Shown here one piece after another: positions 9,746 through 19,085 of a stretch of DNA of 64,000 bases; the stretch's first letter is position 1, and each line of letters opens with the position of its first letter. The translations under genes and the position numbers were made by a program. The notes below the pieces were generated by a model. That model ran no database searches, had not been told where the DNA came from, and worked only from the letters and a program-made list of their open reading frames with translations. This stretch comes from an uncultured Porphyromonadaceae bacterium (GTDB lineage Bacteria > Bacteroidota > Bacteroidia > Bacteroidales > Coprobacteraceae). The stretch lies in contig URAV01000007.1 in assembly GCA_900545915.1 (NCBI GenBank), positions 1 to 64,000 of the forward strand. The letters run 5' to 3'.

Positions 9746-11581
9746 ATGAAAAAAAGGCTACTATATAGATTAATGCCGCTTTTGTCTTTGTTTCTATTAA
9801 GTTATCCGACGATAGCGAAGAATACGGGGAACGGCAAAAAAGTATATGCCGATTATCATGGAGTACGTTATACCCGAAATCATGACGGGATGTTAGGTCG
9901 TTGGGCTATGTATGCCGATACCCGAAAATCTCATACGGGGATAAATTCCTTGTGTTATAATGCAGATAATTTATCGGGAGATAAAGAGCCGTATATGAAT
10001 GAAATTGCATCGGTTCATTATCCGATTCTCGGCATACAGTCCGATTTGGATGAAGACTATATCGAGTATCAAATTCTGAGTGCAAAGACTGCCGGGATCG
10101 ACGGCTTTTTTATCGAGTGGGGATTTATGGGGCATGAGAATGATGTCTTGTTAAAAGCCATGCAAAAAGTCGCGGCTCGATACGATTTTGAAATCGGGGT
10201 GAATTGGTGTGATGGTTGGCTGTATTATGATTGGATAACCAAACGTTATCCTGAAATTAATACTCGCGAAAAAAAGACCGAGCATTATGTACGTTGTTAC
10301 CAATACCTTATCGATAGTGTTTTTACTGGAGTTACAGCCCCGATAGTAAAAGGATATCCGGTATTTTATCTATTTGGTCCTGGTGCGACTGTTGAAGAGT
10401 ATAAATGGGCTTATGAAAGAGTCAGAATTCCTGTAGGAATGAATGCTCCGGTAGTCTTACGTCGGTGGGCAGATTGGGGCAGATTGGAAAATAACCGTTA
10501 TATTCCGGTTACTCATAGCGAAGAAATTGATGAATGGATCGGTTTGGGAGCAGTTCCTACAGCATGGTTGCCTGCCCGTGTTCGCATAATGGATGCGGCT
10601 CATCCTTATTGGGATAATTATGCGGAAACGGAAGATTTGATCGAATTTATGAAACCATTTCGTGATTCGATCTGGAACAATCCGAATCCTGTTTTCAGAA
10701 TCAAGTCGGGATTCGTGATGCCCGGTATGGATAATCGGGGATGTGCAGGATGGGGACGAGGGCATTTCTTTTATATTCCGAGAGATCGAGGAGAGACATA
10801 TCGTAAAATGTGGCGATTCAATATGGCGAACAAGGATAGTCTGGACATGGTTTTTATTGCGTCATGGAGCGATTTTACGGAAGGTCATGAAATTGCTCCG
10901 ACACGTGAAAACGGAATACGTGAACTGGAAACTACATTGTATTATTCCTCTTTATTTAAAGAAAAGATTGCAGATAAAAGGGGATTGCTTTTGCCGGAAC
11001 GATTGTTTTATCTTCGAAAACAGTTTGCCTTATTGAAAGATTCAGGCATAGACATCGAAAAAAAGCAAGTACGAATGTTAAATGATGCAGCTAAGTATAT
11101 TTCCAAAGAAAAATATAAAAAGGCGGACGGATTATTGAGAGTTTGTACGGATTATGTTTTGAAAATGTCTTCTCGTTTGATGAAGGAAAATTTAAACCTT
11201 TCGGAAAAAGATCTTTTACGGGACTCGCTCGATAAACAGGGATATGATGTCGGCAAAAGTTTGAAACTTTATTTGCCGAAGGATTTGTATCATAAGCTTT
11301 TAAAATATAATTATGAGGGATATATATGTTTTGAATATTTAGATGAAGGAGATGATTTCATTCGGATATATTCCGAAACAAATAGGATACCTAAGGATAA
11401 GTATAGTGTTGTAGGAAGTATTCGCAAGAATAAGACCGGTCAATGGAAACCTGTTAGAATACGTCTTTATAAGGGAAATATCTTTTATAAAGAGAATAAT
11501 CCGGCATTTTATATTAAAGGACGGGGGTATGTTCGAAATATTATGTTACAATATCAGATGATGCATTATGAAAATGATTGA
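9746..11581 (+). CDS. GH71/GH99-like glycosidase, paralogue of the preceding gene
   Basis: Tandem paralogue of 7642-9726. Matching blocks are KKVYADYHGVRYTR, YPILGIQSDLDED, AKTAGIDGFFIEWG, GVNWCDGW, IKSGFVMPGMDNRGCAGWG and FIASWSDFTEGHEIAPT. The second beta-rich module (NYEGYICFEYLDEGDD, WKPVRIRLYKGN) is also shared, but the protein ends just after it and has no sorting domain. The signal peptide (to about residue 25) lacks a lipobox, so a periplasmic location is likely. That contrasts with the putatively surface-exported first copy and suggests division of labour on long and short substrates. The 3' end overlaps the GH31 gene by 14 bp, indicating tight co-translation. Confidence 0.72.
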   Translation: MKKRLLYRLMPLLSLFLLSYPTIAKNTGNGKKVYADYHGVRYTRNHDGMLGRWAMYADTRKSHTGINSLCYNADNLSGDKEPYMNEIASVHYPILGIQSDLDEDYIEYQILSAKTAGIDGFFIEWGFMGHENDVLLKAMQKVAARYDFEIGVNWCDGWLYYDWITKRYPEINTREKKTEHYVRCYQYLIDSVFTGVTAPIVKGYPVFYLFGPGATVEEYKWAYERVRIPVGMNAPVVLRRWADWGRLENNRYIPVTHSEEIDEWIGLGAVPTAWLPARVRIMDAAHPYWDNYAETEDLIEFMKPFRDSIWNNPNPVFRIKSGFVMPGMDNRGCAGWGRGHFFYIPRDRGETYRKMWRFNMANKDSLDMVFIASWSDFTEGHEIAPTRENGIRELETTLYYSSLFKEKIADKRGLLLPERLFYLRKQFALLKDSGIDIEKKQVRMLNDAAKYISKEKYKKADGLLRVCTDYVLKMSSRLMKENLNLSEKDLLRDSLDKQGYDVGKSLKLYLPKDLYHKLLKYNYEGYICFEYLDEGDDFIRIYSETNRIPKDKYSVVGSIRKNKTGQWKPVRIRLYKGNIFYKENNPAFYIKGRGYVRNIMLQYQMMHYEND

Positions 11582-13910
11582 CCGAATTTGTATTCTTCTT
11601 GTTTTTCTGTTGTCCGGATGTTCTGTCTCGGAAACAGGTATAATATCTTTTCGGGAAGATAACGTTGATTATCGGGTCGAATTCTTTTCACCGCGGATAG
11701 TCCGGATATTATCATATCCGTCGGGAGATACTTTGGTTACGAAAAGACTTGTTGTAGATACCTCCTTACCTCGTTATACCGGTTATACTGTAAAAGATAA
11801 TTCTTCTGAGTACCGTTTTGTTACTCCTGAACTTATCATTCTTTTTGATAAAAAAGAGAAAGCCTTTGAATTTAGAGAGGTCGGTACGGACAGACTTTTA
11901 TTGCGTGAGAAGAATAATGGGGAGGCTCGAACGTTCCGCAGAGATACTGTTGCCGAAGAACCTTGCTTGCACGTAACGCAACGCTTTATCCCGACAGAGA
12001 AAGAAGGTCTGTATGGTTTAGGTCAATATCAAACAGGTGTCATGAATTATCGCGGTGATACCGCTCTTTTGTTACAGGCAAATATGGACATAGTGAATCC
12101 ATTTCTTATCTCTACTAACCGATACGGGATATTATGGGATAATTATTCTGAAACCCGTTTTAGAGATAATGAGCAGGGATACAGTTTCGATTCGGAAGTC
12201 GGAGATGCCTCAGATTATTATTTTGTTTATGGGAAAAATATGGATGAGGTAATCGCCGGTTATCGAACTCTTACCGGGAGAGTCCCGATGTTCGGTAAAT
12301 GGGTTTTCGGTTTTTGGCAATCTAAAGAACGTTATCGTTCGTTCTCAGAATTAGAAAATGTCGTGAAACGCTATCGGGAAGATAATATCCCTCTTGATAA
12401 TATCGTACAAGATTGGGAATATTGGGGTGATAAGGCCCATTGGAACGGCCTGATGTTCGATACGTTGAATTTTAGCCGACCTAAAGAGACGATTGCCCGA
12501 TTGCAGAATGATTATCACGTTCATTTTACGTTATCCGTATGGCCTGGTTTTGGAAAAGAAACATCTGTTTATAGAGACCTTGATTCTATATACGCTTTGT
12601 TTGATGAACCTACTTGGGCAGGTTATAAAGTGTTTGATGCTTACAATCCTTATGCTCGGGAAATATTCTGGAATCATTTGAAACGAGGACTATATGATCA
12701 AGGTGTTGACGGATGGTGGATGGATGCGACAGAACCTTCCTTCAGAGATGGGTTTACCCAGTTGAAGCAGGCCGAGAAAACAAAATCTGCCGGAGATACG
12801 TATATCGGTTCATTTCATAGGTATTTGAATGTATATTCGTTAGAATTGTTACGTTTTTTACACGATAAACTTCGTGCCGAAAATGATGAAAAACGGGTGT
12901 TTATACTTACCCGGTCGGCGTTTGCTTCTCAGCAACGATATGCGACGGCGGTGTGGTCGGGAGACGTATCTGCATCATGGGAGAATTTTCGCAAGCAGAT
13001 CGCTGCGGGAATAAATCTTTCTATGTCGGGCATTCCTTATTGGACATCGGATATTGGAGGTTTTTTTGTAACCGAAAGAGATGCTTGTTTCCCGAAAGGA
13101 TTGGATGATCCGGCCTATAAAGAATTGTATCTTAGGTGGTTCCAGTTCGGGTGTTTTTCTCCGTTATTTCGGGCGCATGGTACGAATGTACCAAGAGAAA
13201 TATGGCAATTCGGAGAACCCGGTTCTGTATATTATGATACACAATTGAAATATATCCGCTTGCGATATAAATTGTTACCTTATATTTATTCCGTCTCTCG
13301 GCAGGTAACAGAGCGTCATGGCTCTGTTATGAAAGGGTTGTGTATGGACTTTGTTTCCGATACATCTACATACGATATTGCCGATGCGTATATGTTCGGT
13401 CCATCGTTGCTGGTTAGCCCTGTCGTGACTCCCGGTGCACGGGAGAAGAGTACATATCTGCCCGGACATTCCGGAACGTATTGGTATGACTTTTATTCCG
13501 GTGAGGCATATCGTGGAGGACGTATGCAAAAAACTTCGTCGCCATTAGATGTCATTCCTCTTTTTGTGCGGGGCGGGTCGATATTGCCTATGACCGATGT
13601 GAAACAATATGTTTCGGAATGTCCTGACCTGAAGGTAGAACTCCGTATATATACAGGGGCTGATGCCTCTTTCGAATGGTATGATGATGAGGGTGACTCA
13701 TATCGATATGAAAACGGGGAGTTTGCTATATGTCCTGTCTTGTGGGATGAATCGGATAAAAGTGTAACATTAGGAGATCGTATAGGAAAGTATCGGAATA
13801 TGCCTGAAAATCAACGAGTAATTGTAAAAGTTTATTTCCCGGAACAATCTACTCCGATAGAAAGAGAAATTTTTTATACAGGAGAAAAAATAAAAATCGA
13901 TTTTAAATAA
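11568..13910 (+). CDS. GH31-family alpha-glycosidase, lipoprotein
   Basis: Retaining alpha-glycosidase (alpha-glucosidase/alpha-xylosidase group). The signal peptide ends in a lipobox (LLSGC, Cys18). GH31 landmarks are GLGQYQTGVMNYRG, GKWVFGFWQSKERY, IVQDWEYWGDKAHWN, the nucleophile motif GWWMDATEPS (Asp near residue 386), the acid/base segment VWSGDVSASWENF (Asp near 465) and the C-terminal IPLFVRGGSILPM. Length (780 aa) fits lipoprotein GH31 enzymes of Bacteroidales PULs. The start overlaps the preceding gene by 14 bp, and the GH2 gene starts 10 bp after the stop. It probably trims alpha-linked side chains or oligosaccharides; glucose versus xylose or galactose specificity is open. Confidence 0.92.
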   Translation: MKMIDRICILLVFLLSGCSVSETGIISFREDNVDYRVEFFSPRIVRILSYPSGDTLVTKRLVVDTSLPRYTGYTVKDNSSEYRFVTPELIILFDKKEKAFEFREVGTDRLLLREKNNGEARTFRRDTVAEEPCLHVTQRFIPTEKEGLYGLGQYQTGVMNYRGDTALLLQANMDIVNPFLISTNRYGILWDNYSETRFRDNEQGYSFDSEVGDASDYYFVYGKNMDEVIAGYRTLTGRVPMFGKWVFGFWQSKERYRSFSELENVVKRYREDNIPLDNIVQDWEYWGDKAHWNGLMFDTLNFSRPKETIARLQNDYHVHFTLSVWPGFGKETSVYRDLDSIYALFDEPTWAGYKVFDAYNPYAREIFWNHLKRGLYDQGVDGWWMDATEPSFRDGFTQLKQAEKTKSAGDTYIGSFHRYLNVYSLELLRFLHDKLRAENDEKRVFILTRSAFASQQRYATAVWSGDVSASWENFRKQIAAGINLSMSGIPYWTSDIGGFFVTERDACFPKGLDDPAYKELYLRWFQFGCFSPLFRAHGTNVPREIWQFGEPGSVYYDTQLKYIRLRYKLLPYIYSVSRQVTERHGSVMKGLCMDFVSDTSTYDIADAYMFGPSLLVSPVVTPGAREKSTYLPGHSGTYWYDFYSGEAYRGGRMQKTSSPLDVIPLFVRGGSILPMTDVKQYVSECPDLKVELRIYTGADASFEWYDDEGDSYRYENGEFAICPVLWDESDKSVTLGDRIGKYRNMPENQRVIVKVYFPEQSTPIEREIFYTGEKIKIDFK

Positions 13911-13919
13911 CGCGTAATT

Positions 13920-16595
13920 ATGAGAAAGAGCTTAGTATTTGTTTTTCTAATAGCATTGTTCGCAACAGCATCAGCCGGAGTACGAACAGTCTATACGATA
14001 AATGACCGATGGAAGTTTTGTCCGGGATCTCCTTTTGATGCGCAAAATATCGGAGCTGATGATAGCTCGTGGGAAACCGTAAATATTCCTCATACTTGGA
14101 ATAATCTTGACGGAGATGATGAAATCCCGGGATATTACAGAGGTCCGGCGTGGTATAGGAAATCTATATTTGTAGATAAGTCCCGGGAAAACCAGAGTGC
14201 GGTTATTGTTTTTGAGGGGGCGAATCAGGTTGTGGAACTTTATGTAAACGGACTTTATGTGGGTAAACATATAGGGGGATATACCCGATTTAATTTTGAT
14301 ATCAGCCGTTTCCTTAATTATGGAAAGAAAAATGTTTTTGCTATAAAAGTAGATAACGGGTATGATCCTAATATACCTCCGTTATCGGCGGATTTTACCT
14401 TTTATGGAGGCATTTATAGAGATGTTTACCTGATGTTTGTCGATAAGGTACATTTGGCGACAAATGATTATGCGTCTTCGGGAGTATATATTCGTACACC
14501 TGAAGTGACTGAGAAAAAAGCGGTTGTGGAGATTACCTCTTTGGTCAGTAACGATACCGATTCTCCTGTGGAAGTTATTCTTGAAAATAAAATATGCGAT
14601 GCTACCGGAAAAGAGGTGAAATCTTTGCGGACAAATCTGAAAATTGCATCTCGGACTACGGAAACCGATATACAGAAAAAAATCATAATCGATAATCCTT
14701 TGCTTTGGGATATCGATAACCCGCATCGTTATCAAGTTTATACACGTGTTTATAATAAAAAGGGCGATGTCCTTTATGACGAAGTTTCTAATCCGCTCGG
14801 ACTTCGTTGGTTTGAGTTCGACCCGGAACGGGGGTTTTTCTTGAACGGTAAGCCGAGAAAGCTGGTCGGAAATAATCGGCATCAGGATTATCTGGCTAAG
14901 GGAAATGCTTTGCGGGATGAGATGCATGTCAGGGATATTTTGTTGATGAAACAGATGGGAAGCAACTTCTTGAGAGTATCTCATTACCCTCAAGACCCGG
15001 TTATTATGGAGATGTGCGATAAGTTGGGAATTGTAACTTCCGTTGAAATACCGGTTGTGAATGCGGTTACCGATACGCCGGAATTTCTTGAGAATTCGGT
15101 AAATATGGTGAAGGAGATGATCCGGCAGGATTTTAATCGCCCGTCGGTAATGATCTGGGGATATATGAATGAAATATTGCTTCGGCGTCCGCGTACGGAT
15201 GAGGATTTTCTAAAATCTTATTATCCCGTTGTGGAAAAGACAGCGAGAACGTTGGAAAATACTATTCGAAAAGAAGATCCGTCCCGTTATACGATGATGG
15301 CATACCATAATGCTCCTGATCTTTATGAACGGGCTCATTTGACGGAGATACCGATGATTATGGGGTGGAACTTGTATCAAGGATGGTATGAACCGGATAT
15401 CGATGAATTTCAAAGACTTCTTGACAGGGCTCATGATAAATATAAGGGAAAAGTGTTGTTGGTGACTGAATATGGGCCGGGAGTTGATCCGAGACTACAT
15501 TCTTATAAACCGGAGAGATTTGATTTTTCTCAAGAGTACGGAATTATTTATCATCGTCATTATTTGCGGGAAATGATGGCACGTCCGTTTATTGCCGGAT
15601 TTACAATGTGGAATCTGAATGATTTTTATTCTGAATCCCGAATAGATGCCGTGCCTCATGTAAATAATAAGGGTGTAACGGGGCTCGATCGTGAGCGTAA
15701 AGATACCTATTTGTTTTATGAGGCGTCTTTAGGGAACAAAGATGTCTTGCGCATAGGTAACCGAGAATGGAAAAATCGAGGAGGAGTCGTAAATACGGTA
15801 GAAAATACATGTGTTCAATCTGTTCCTGTATTTTCTGACTATCCGGTGGTTGAGTTATATGTAAACGGCAAAAGTATCGGGTCGAAAAAATGCGAAGAGA
15901 ATATCGCGTTTTTTGATGTTCCCTTTGTCAATGGAGAAAATGTTGTGGAAGCAGTTGCCCGTAAAAACGGGAAAGAGCTGCGTGATATGATTCGGATCGA
16001 TTTCAAACTTATTCCCGATGATTTGAAAAATGGAGACGTTCCTTTTACCGAAATGAATGTTATGCTCGGTTCTCCCCGTTATTTTGAAGATCGGACGGCA
16101 GAGATGATCTGGATACCTGAACAGCCTTATAAACCGGGAAGTTGGGGATATATCGGAGGTGAGCCTTATCGCAGAAAAACAGGCTTCGGTTCGATGTTAG
16201 GTTCTGATATAGATATATTCGGAACGGACAATAATCCGATTTTCCAGACTCAACGTACCGGTTTGGAAGCTTTTAAAGCGGATGTCCCGGATGGAGAGTA
16301 TTCGGTATATCTTTATTGGGCGGAATTGGACTCTGATAAAAAGAAAGAATCTTTGGTATATAATCTTGGCGCGGATACGGAAAACGGGGGGTATAGCAAG
16401 CGTACTTTCGGATTGGAAATAAATGGTAATCCGGTAATGGATAAGGTCGATATTGCTGAAGATTACGGTTTTGGTTGTGCTGTTATCCAGAAGTTCATTG
16501 TGAATGTAAATGATGGGAAGGGCCTGACTGTTGGTTTTAAGCGCATAGAAGGAGAACCGATATTGAATGCTATTCGCATTTATAAAAATTATTAG
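13920..16595 (+). CDS. GH2-family beta-glycosidase with C-terminal malectin-like domain
   Basis: Beta-galactosidase-type GH2 enzyme. A signal peptide without lipobox (to about residue 19) suggests the periplasm. The domains in order are a sugar-binding jelly roll (WETVNIPHTWNNLDGDD, YRGPAWYRKSI), an Ig-like immunoglobulin module, and a TIM barrel with the GH2 signatures LVGNNRHQDY, the acid/base MIWGYMNE (Glu418) and the nucleophile LLVTEYGPG (Glu517). After a further beta-sandwich, residues about 715-891 (FQTQRTGLEAFKADVPDGEY, VYLYWAE, GFKRIEGEPILNAIRIY) resemble a malectin/CBM-like carbohydrate-binding domain. It lies in the enzyme operon between GH31 and an esterase. Exact specificity (galactoside, glucuronide, mannoside) is not established. 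Confidence 0.9.
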   Translation: MRKSLVFVFLIALFATASAGVRTVYTINDRWKFCPGSPFDAQNIGADDSSWETVNIPHTWNNLDGDDEIPGYYRGPAWYRKSIFVDKSRENQSAVIVFEGANQVVELYVNGLYVGKHIGGYTRFNFDISRFLNYGKKNVFAIKVDNGYDPNIPPLSADFTFYGGIYRDVYLMFVDKVHLATNDYASSGVYIRTPEVTEKKAVVEITSLVSNDTDSPVEVILENKICDATGKEVKSLRTNLKIASRTTETDIQKKIIIDNPLLWDIDNPHRYQVYTRVYNKKGDVLYDEVSNPLGLRWFEFDPERGFFLNGKPRKLVGNNRHQDYLAKGNALRDEMHVRDILLMKQMGSNFLRVSHYPQDPVIMEMCDKLGIVTSVEIPVVNAVTDTPEFLENSVNMVKEMIRQDFNRPSVMIWGYMNEILLRRPRTDEDFLKSYYPVVEKTARTLENTIRKEDPSRYTMMAYHNAPDLYERAHLTEIPMIMGWNLYQGWYEPDIDEFQRLLDRAHDKYKGKVLLVTEYGPGVDPRLHSYKPERFDFSQEYGIIYHRHYLREMMARPFIAGFTMWNLNDFYSESRIDAVPHVNNKGVTGLDRERKDTYLFYEASLGNKDVLRIGNREWKNRGGVVNTVENTCVQSVPVFSDYPVVELYVNGKSIGSKKCEENIAFFDVPFVNGENVVEAVARKNGKELRDMIRIDFKLIPDDLKNGDVPFTEMNVMLGSPRYFEDRTAEMIWIPEQPYKPGSWGYIGGEPYRRKTGFGSMLGSDIDIFGTDNNPIFQTQRTGLEAFKADVPDGEYSVYLYWAELDSDKKKESLVYNLGADTENGGYSKRTFGLEINGNPVMDKVDIAEDYGFGCAVIQKFIVNVNDGKGLTVGFKRIEGEPILNAIRIYKNY

Positions 16596-16614
16596 GGGAT
16601 AATCAGGTTATAAA

Positions 16615-17397
16615 ATGAAAAGATTTTTTGCATATCTGATATGCAGTTTGACGTTTACCATGATGATTGCCCGTTCCGAAGCGTCCGGGAAATTCGACAT
16701 ATATCTTTGTATCGGTCAGTCTAATATGGCAGGGCGGGCGACTTTAACACCGGCTGTTATGGATACTTTAGTGAATGTTTATCTTTTTAATGACCGAAAT
16801 TTTTTTGAACCGGCCGTTAATCCGCTGAATCGTTATTCTACGATAAGAAAAGAGATAGGAATGCAGAAATTAGGGCCGGCTTATTCTTTTGCCCGTAAAG
16901 TTTCAGAAAAGAGTGATTGTAAAATCGGGCTTGTCGTAAATGCCAGAGGCGGCTCTTCTATTAAATCATGGGAAAAAGGGGCATCGGATAATTATTATGG
17001 AGAGATGTTGAGCCGAATTAGAGAAGCCTTGAAGTATGGTCGGTTAAAGGCGGTATTATGGCATCAGGGGGAAGCCGATTGCCGTTATCCCGAGTCGTAT
17101 AAAATCTATATTTGTAAATTGGTTGAACAGTTGCGCGCAGATTTGAATATGCCTGATTTATTGTTTGTTGCGGGAGAAATTTCTCGATGGAACTGGACAG
17201 GACATACCGAAGGAACAATCCCTTTCAATAAAATGCTCAGATCGTTAGAAGATAGCATTCCCCGATTTAAGGTGGTATCATCTGAAGGGTTGAAACCGTT
17301 AATTGATGAGAATGATCCTCATTTTGATACCGATAGCCAAATTATACTGGGAGAACGGTATGCAGAGAAAGTCCTCCGATATAACAGGGGGAAGTAA
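16615..17397 (+). CDS. SGNH/SASA-family carbohydrate acetylesterase
   Basis: A 260-residue secreted esterase of the SASA (DUF303/sialate O-acetylesterase-like, CE6-type) family. After a signal peptide (about 23 residues) it begins with FDIYLCIGQSNMAGRA, which holds the nucleophile Ser36. LWHQGEADCRY is the block V-like GEaD segment, and NDPHFDTDS holds the likely catalytic His236 with its Asp. It probably removes O-acetyl groups from the PUL substrate so that glycosidases can act. It is 19 bp downstream of the GH2 gene. Family assignment is firm; acetyl as the leaving group is inferred from the family. Confidence 0.87.
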   Translation: MKRFFAYLICSLTFTMMIARSEASGKFDIYLCIGQSNMAGRATLTPAVMDTLVNVYLFNDRNFFEPAVNPLNRYSTIRKEIGMQKLGPAYSFARKVSEKSDCKIGLVVNARGGSSIKSWEKGASDNYYGEMLSRIREALKYGRLKAVLWHQGEADCRYPESYKIYICKLVEQLRADLNMPDLLFVAGEISRWNWTGHTEGTIPFNKMLRSLEDSIPRFKVVSSEGLKPLIDENDPHFDTDSQIILGERYAEKVLRYNRGK

Positions 17398-17427
17398 TTA
17401 ATTCTTTTATTTATAAAATGTTGTATT

Positions 17428-18837
17428 ATGAAAAGATTTAGACTCTTTTTGGCAGGAATAGTCGTTATGGCCGCTGTTTCTGCAACACAAGCCGCTGTTG
17501 TGACAGATGGTTTTGATTTTGTTGAAAATTTGGTGGTCGGTAGCCAGAATTATGTACAGACAGCACCGGTCGATTATCCCGAATCGTTTGCGTTTATTTC
17601 GGTAAATGATTTGAAAACCTATGCTTTTGATGATGTTTTCGGTGTACAGGAGAATAATATAGATATGAAATTCTATATTATGGGAGGAAGTAATAATGCA
17701 ACGGTACGTCTGTATAGTATGGATGGCGGTAATAACACGAAAGATTCGGAATATAAAAGCGGAGATAAAACTCAGGCCGATTTTACGGTAAAAAATGCAA
17801 CTCGTTTTATGGCCGTTAAAGGTGTTGATTTTGATGCGGCTACTGTTGATCAACTAAAGAGTCTGTCATTTACAGGAACGAATGCTGTGAATCCTGTGAA
17901 TGAAGGGGACGTTATCGTATTTAAAACGGCTGAGACTTCAAAAGCTGCTGACCGTTTGGGATTGATAAAAGTTCATTCTATCGTAAAAGAGAATGAGACC
18001 AGCAGTAAAGGGGTGATTACCGTGTCTATTAAAGTGGTGAAACCTGCAAAAGTAGAAACTACAGGATTCCGTTATGGCGTTGTGAAAGTTGGTACTTATG
18101 GATTCTCTACAGGAACAGTTGAAGGGTATGAAGGTATAGGCTCTCTTCTTTCGATAAAAGATTTGAAATCATATACCGTAGATGAGGCTAAATCTAATTT
18201 TAGGAATGTGGATATAAAACTTCATTTGCAGGGAGCTGATTCCGAACCTCGTGTGTATAGTATGGAAAACGGAGATTCGAAAAACTCTCAATATAAAGAT
18301 GCCGAAGGAAATACATTACAAGCTTTGCTGACTGCGGAGACGACGAATGCAACTCGTTTTTTGGCTGCCGACGATATTGATTTCGATAATGTAACAGCAT
18401 CTGAAATAGCGGCTATCGATCCGGAAACGATCGGAAAAGGGACGATAAAACCTGCTGCCGAAGGAGATGTTATTCTTTTTAAAACCGATGAAAATTCAAC
18501 TGCCGGAAGTAAGGTCGTAGGAGTGATGCGTATTGATCGGATAACTTTGGTTAATAACGTGAATAAAGAGTTGGGTTGTTATACTGTATCGATAAAGGTG
18601 TTGGATAATACAGAAAGTGTATCTGTTCCGAAAGTCGCTAATAACGAATGGAGTTTGAAGGGCAAGAGTGTTCGTATTTTGGCCGATGCCGGCTCTAAAC
18701 TGAATGTATATGCTGCCGGTAGCGGACAGTTAGTAAAGACAATTGATGTTGTAGCTGGGGATGTGATAGATTTTTCTAATTTTTCGGGTGCTTATATAGT
18801 TTCTTATGGAGGAAAGTCGGAGAAAGTGATTTTCTGA
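17428..18837 (+). CDS. Secreted protein with two copies of an unrecognised domain and a T9SS sorting tail
   Basis: Last gene of the PUL. A signal peptide (to about residue 23, TQAA) lacks a lipobox. Residues about 29-207 and 212-395 are two copies of the domain also found at the C-terminus of the lipoprotein at 5993-7534. All three copies share a phrase like SVNDLKTYAFD or SIKDLKSYTVD, an arginine-tyr-Ser/Ala-Met block (RLYSMDGG, RVYSMENG), NATRFLA/M, a DFD-T segment, EGDVIxFKT and a final TVSIKV. Residues about 400-469 (KGKSVRILADAGSKLNVYAA, SGAYIVSYGGKSEKVIF) look like a type-A T9SS C-terminal domain. It may therefore be a surface-anchored binding protein for the PUL glycan. No catalytic motif was seen. 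Confidence 0.65.
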   Translation: MKRFRLFLAGIVVMAAVSATQAAVVTDGFDFVENLVVGSQNYVQTAPVDYPESFAFISVNDLKTYAFDDVFGVQENNIDMKFYIMGGSNNATVRLYSMDGGNNTKDSEYKSGDKTQADFTVKNATRFMAVKGVDFDAATVDQLKSLSFTGTNAVNPVNEGDVIVFKTAETSKAADRLGLIKVHSIVKENETSSKGVITVSIKVVKPAKVETTGFRYGVVKVGTYGFSTGTVEGYEGIGSLLSIKDLKSYTVDEAKSNFRNVDIKLHLQGADSEPRVYSMENGDSKNSQYKDAEGNTLQALLTAETTNATRFLAADDIDFDNVTASEIAAIDPETIGKGTIKPAAEGDVILFKTDENSTAGSKVVGVMRIDRITLVNNVNKELGCYTVSIKVLDNTESVSVPKVANNEWSLKGKSVRILADAGSKLNVYAAGSGQLVKTIDVVAGDVIDFSNFSGAYIVSYGGKSEKVIF

Positions 18838-18851
18838 TATGAGATGTGAGA

Positions 18852-18904
18852 AAAGATTTGTCCGTTAAAAGTCCTGTGAGAATTTTTGACGGACAATCTT
18901 TTTG
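18852..18904 (+). terminator. Terminator at the end of the PUL
   Basis: AAAGATTTGTCCGT (18852-18865) pairs with ACGGACAATCTTT (from 18889), one bulge, followed by a T-rich run. It lies 15 bp after the last PUL gene and marks the end of the operon. Confidence 0.75.
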
Positions 18905-18910
18905 TTGTTG

Positions 18911-19083
18911 AAAGCCTCTGAATTTTCCGATAAAGGAATGTTATTCGATCATTTTTGTATTTTTCCTCAGTCTGTTTTTTTTCTACTCATCAGATAGCCC
19001 GTTATCCTTTTCGTAAAAACAGGAAAATATCCTCAAAAGAGACTCTCGAACCGGACCAAACAAAATTGAGACAGTTCCTGAAA
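18911..19083 (+). repeat. Intergenic MITE-like repeat, copy B
   Basis: Same orientation as copy A. The left end AAGCCTCTGAATTTTCC is a shortened form of the family terminus. The interior has TCAGATAGCCCGTTATCC, TAAAAACAGGAAAATATCCTC and ACTCTCGAACC. The right end ACAAAATTGAGACAGTTCCTG lies about 3 bp from the stop codon of the convergent helicase gene. Confidence 0.8.
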
Positions 19084-19085
19084 CT

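Noticed and set aside
11568..11581. Possible frameshift between the second GH71/99-like gene and GH31
   Set aside because: Both proteins are complete, with their own signal peptide and terminus; a 14-bp overlap is normal coupling.
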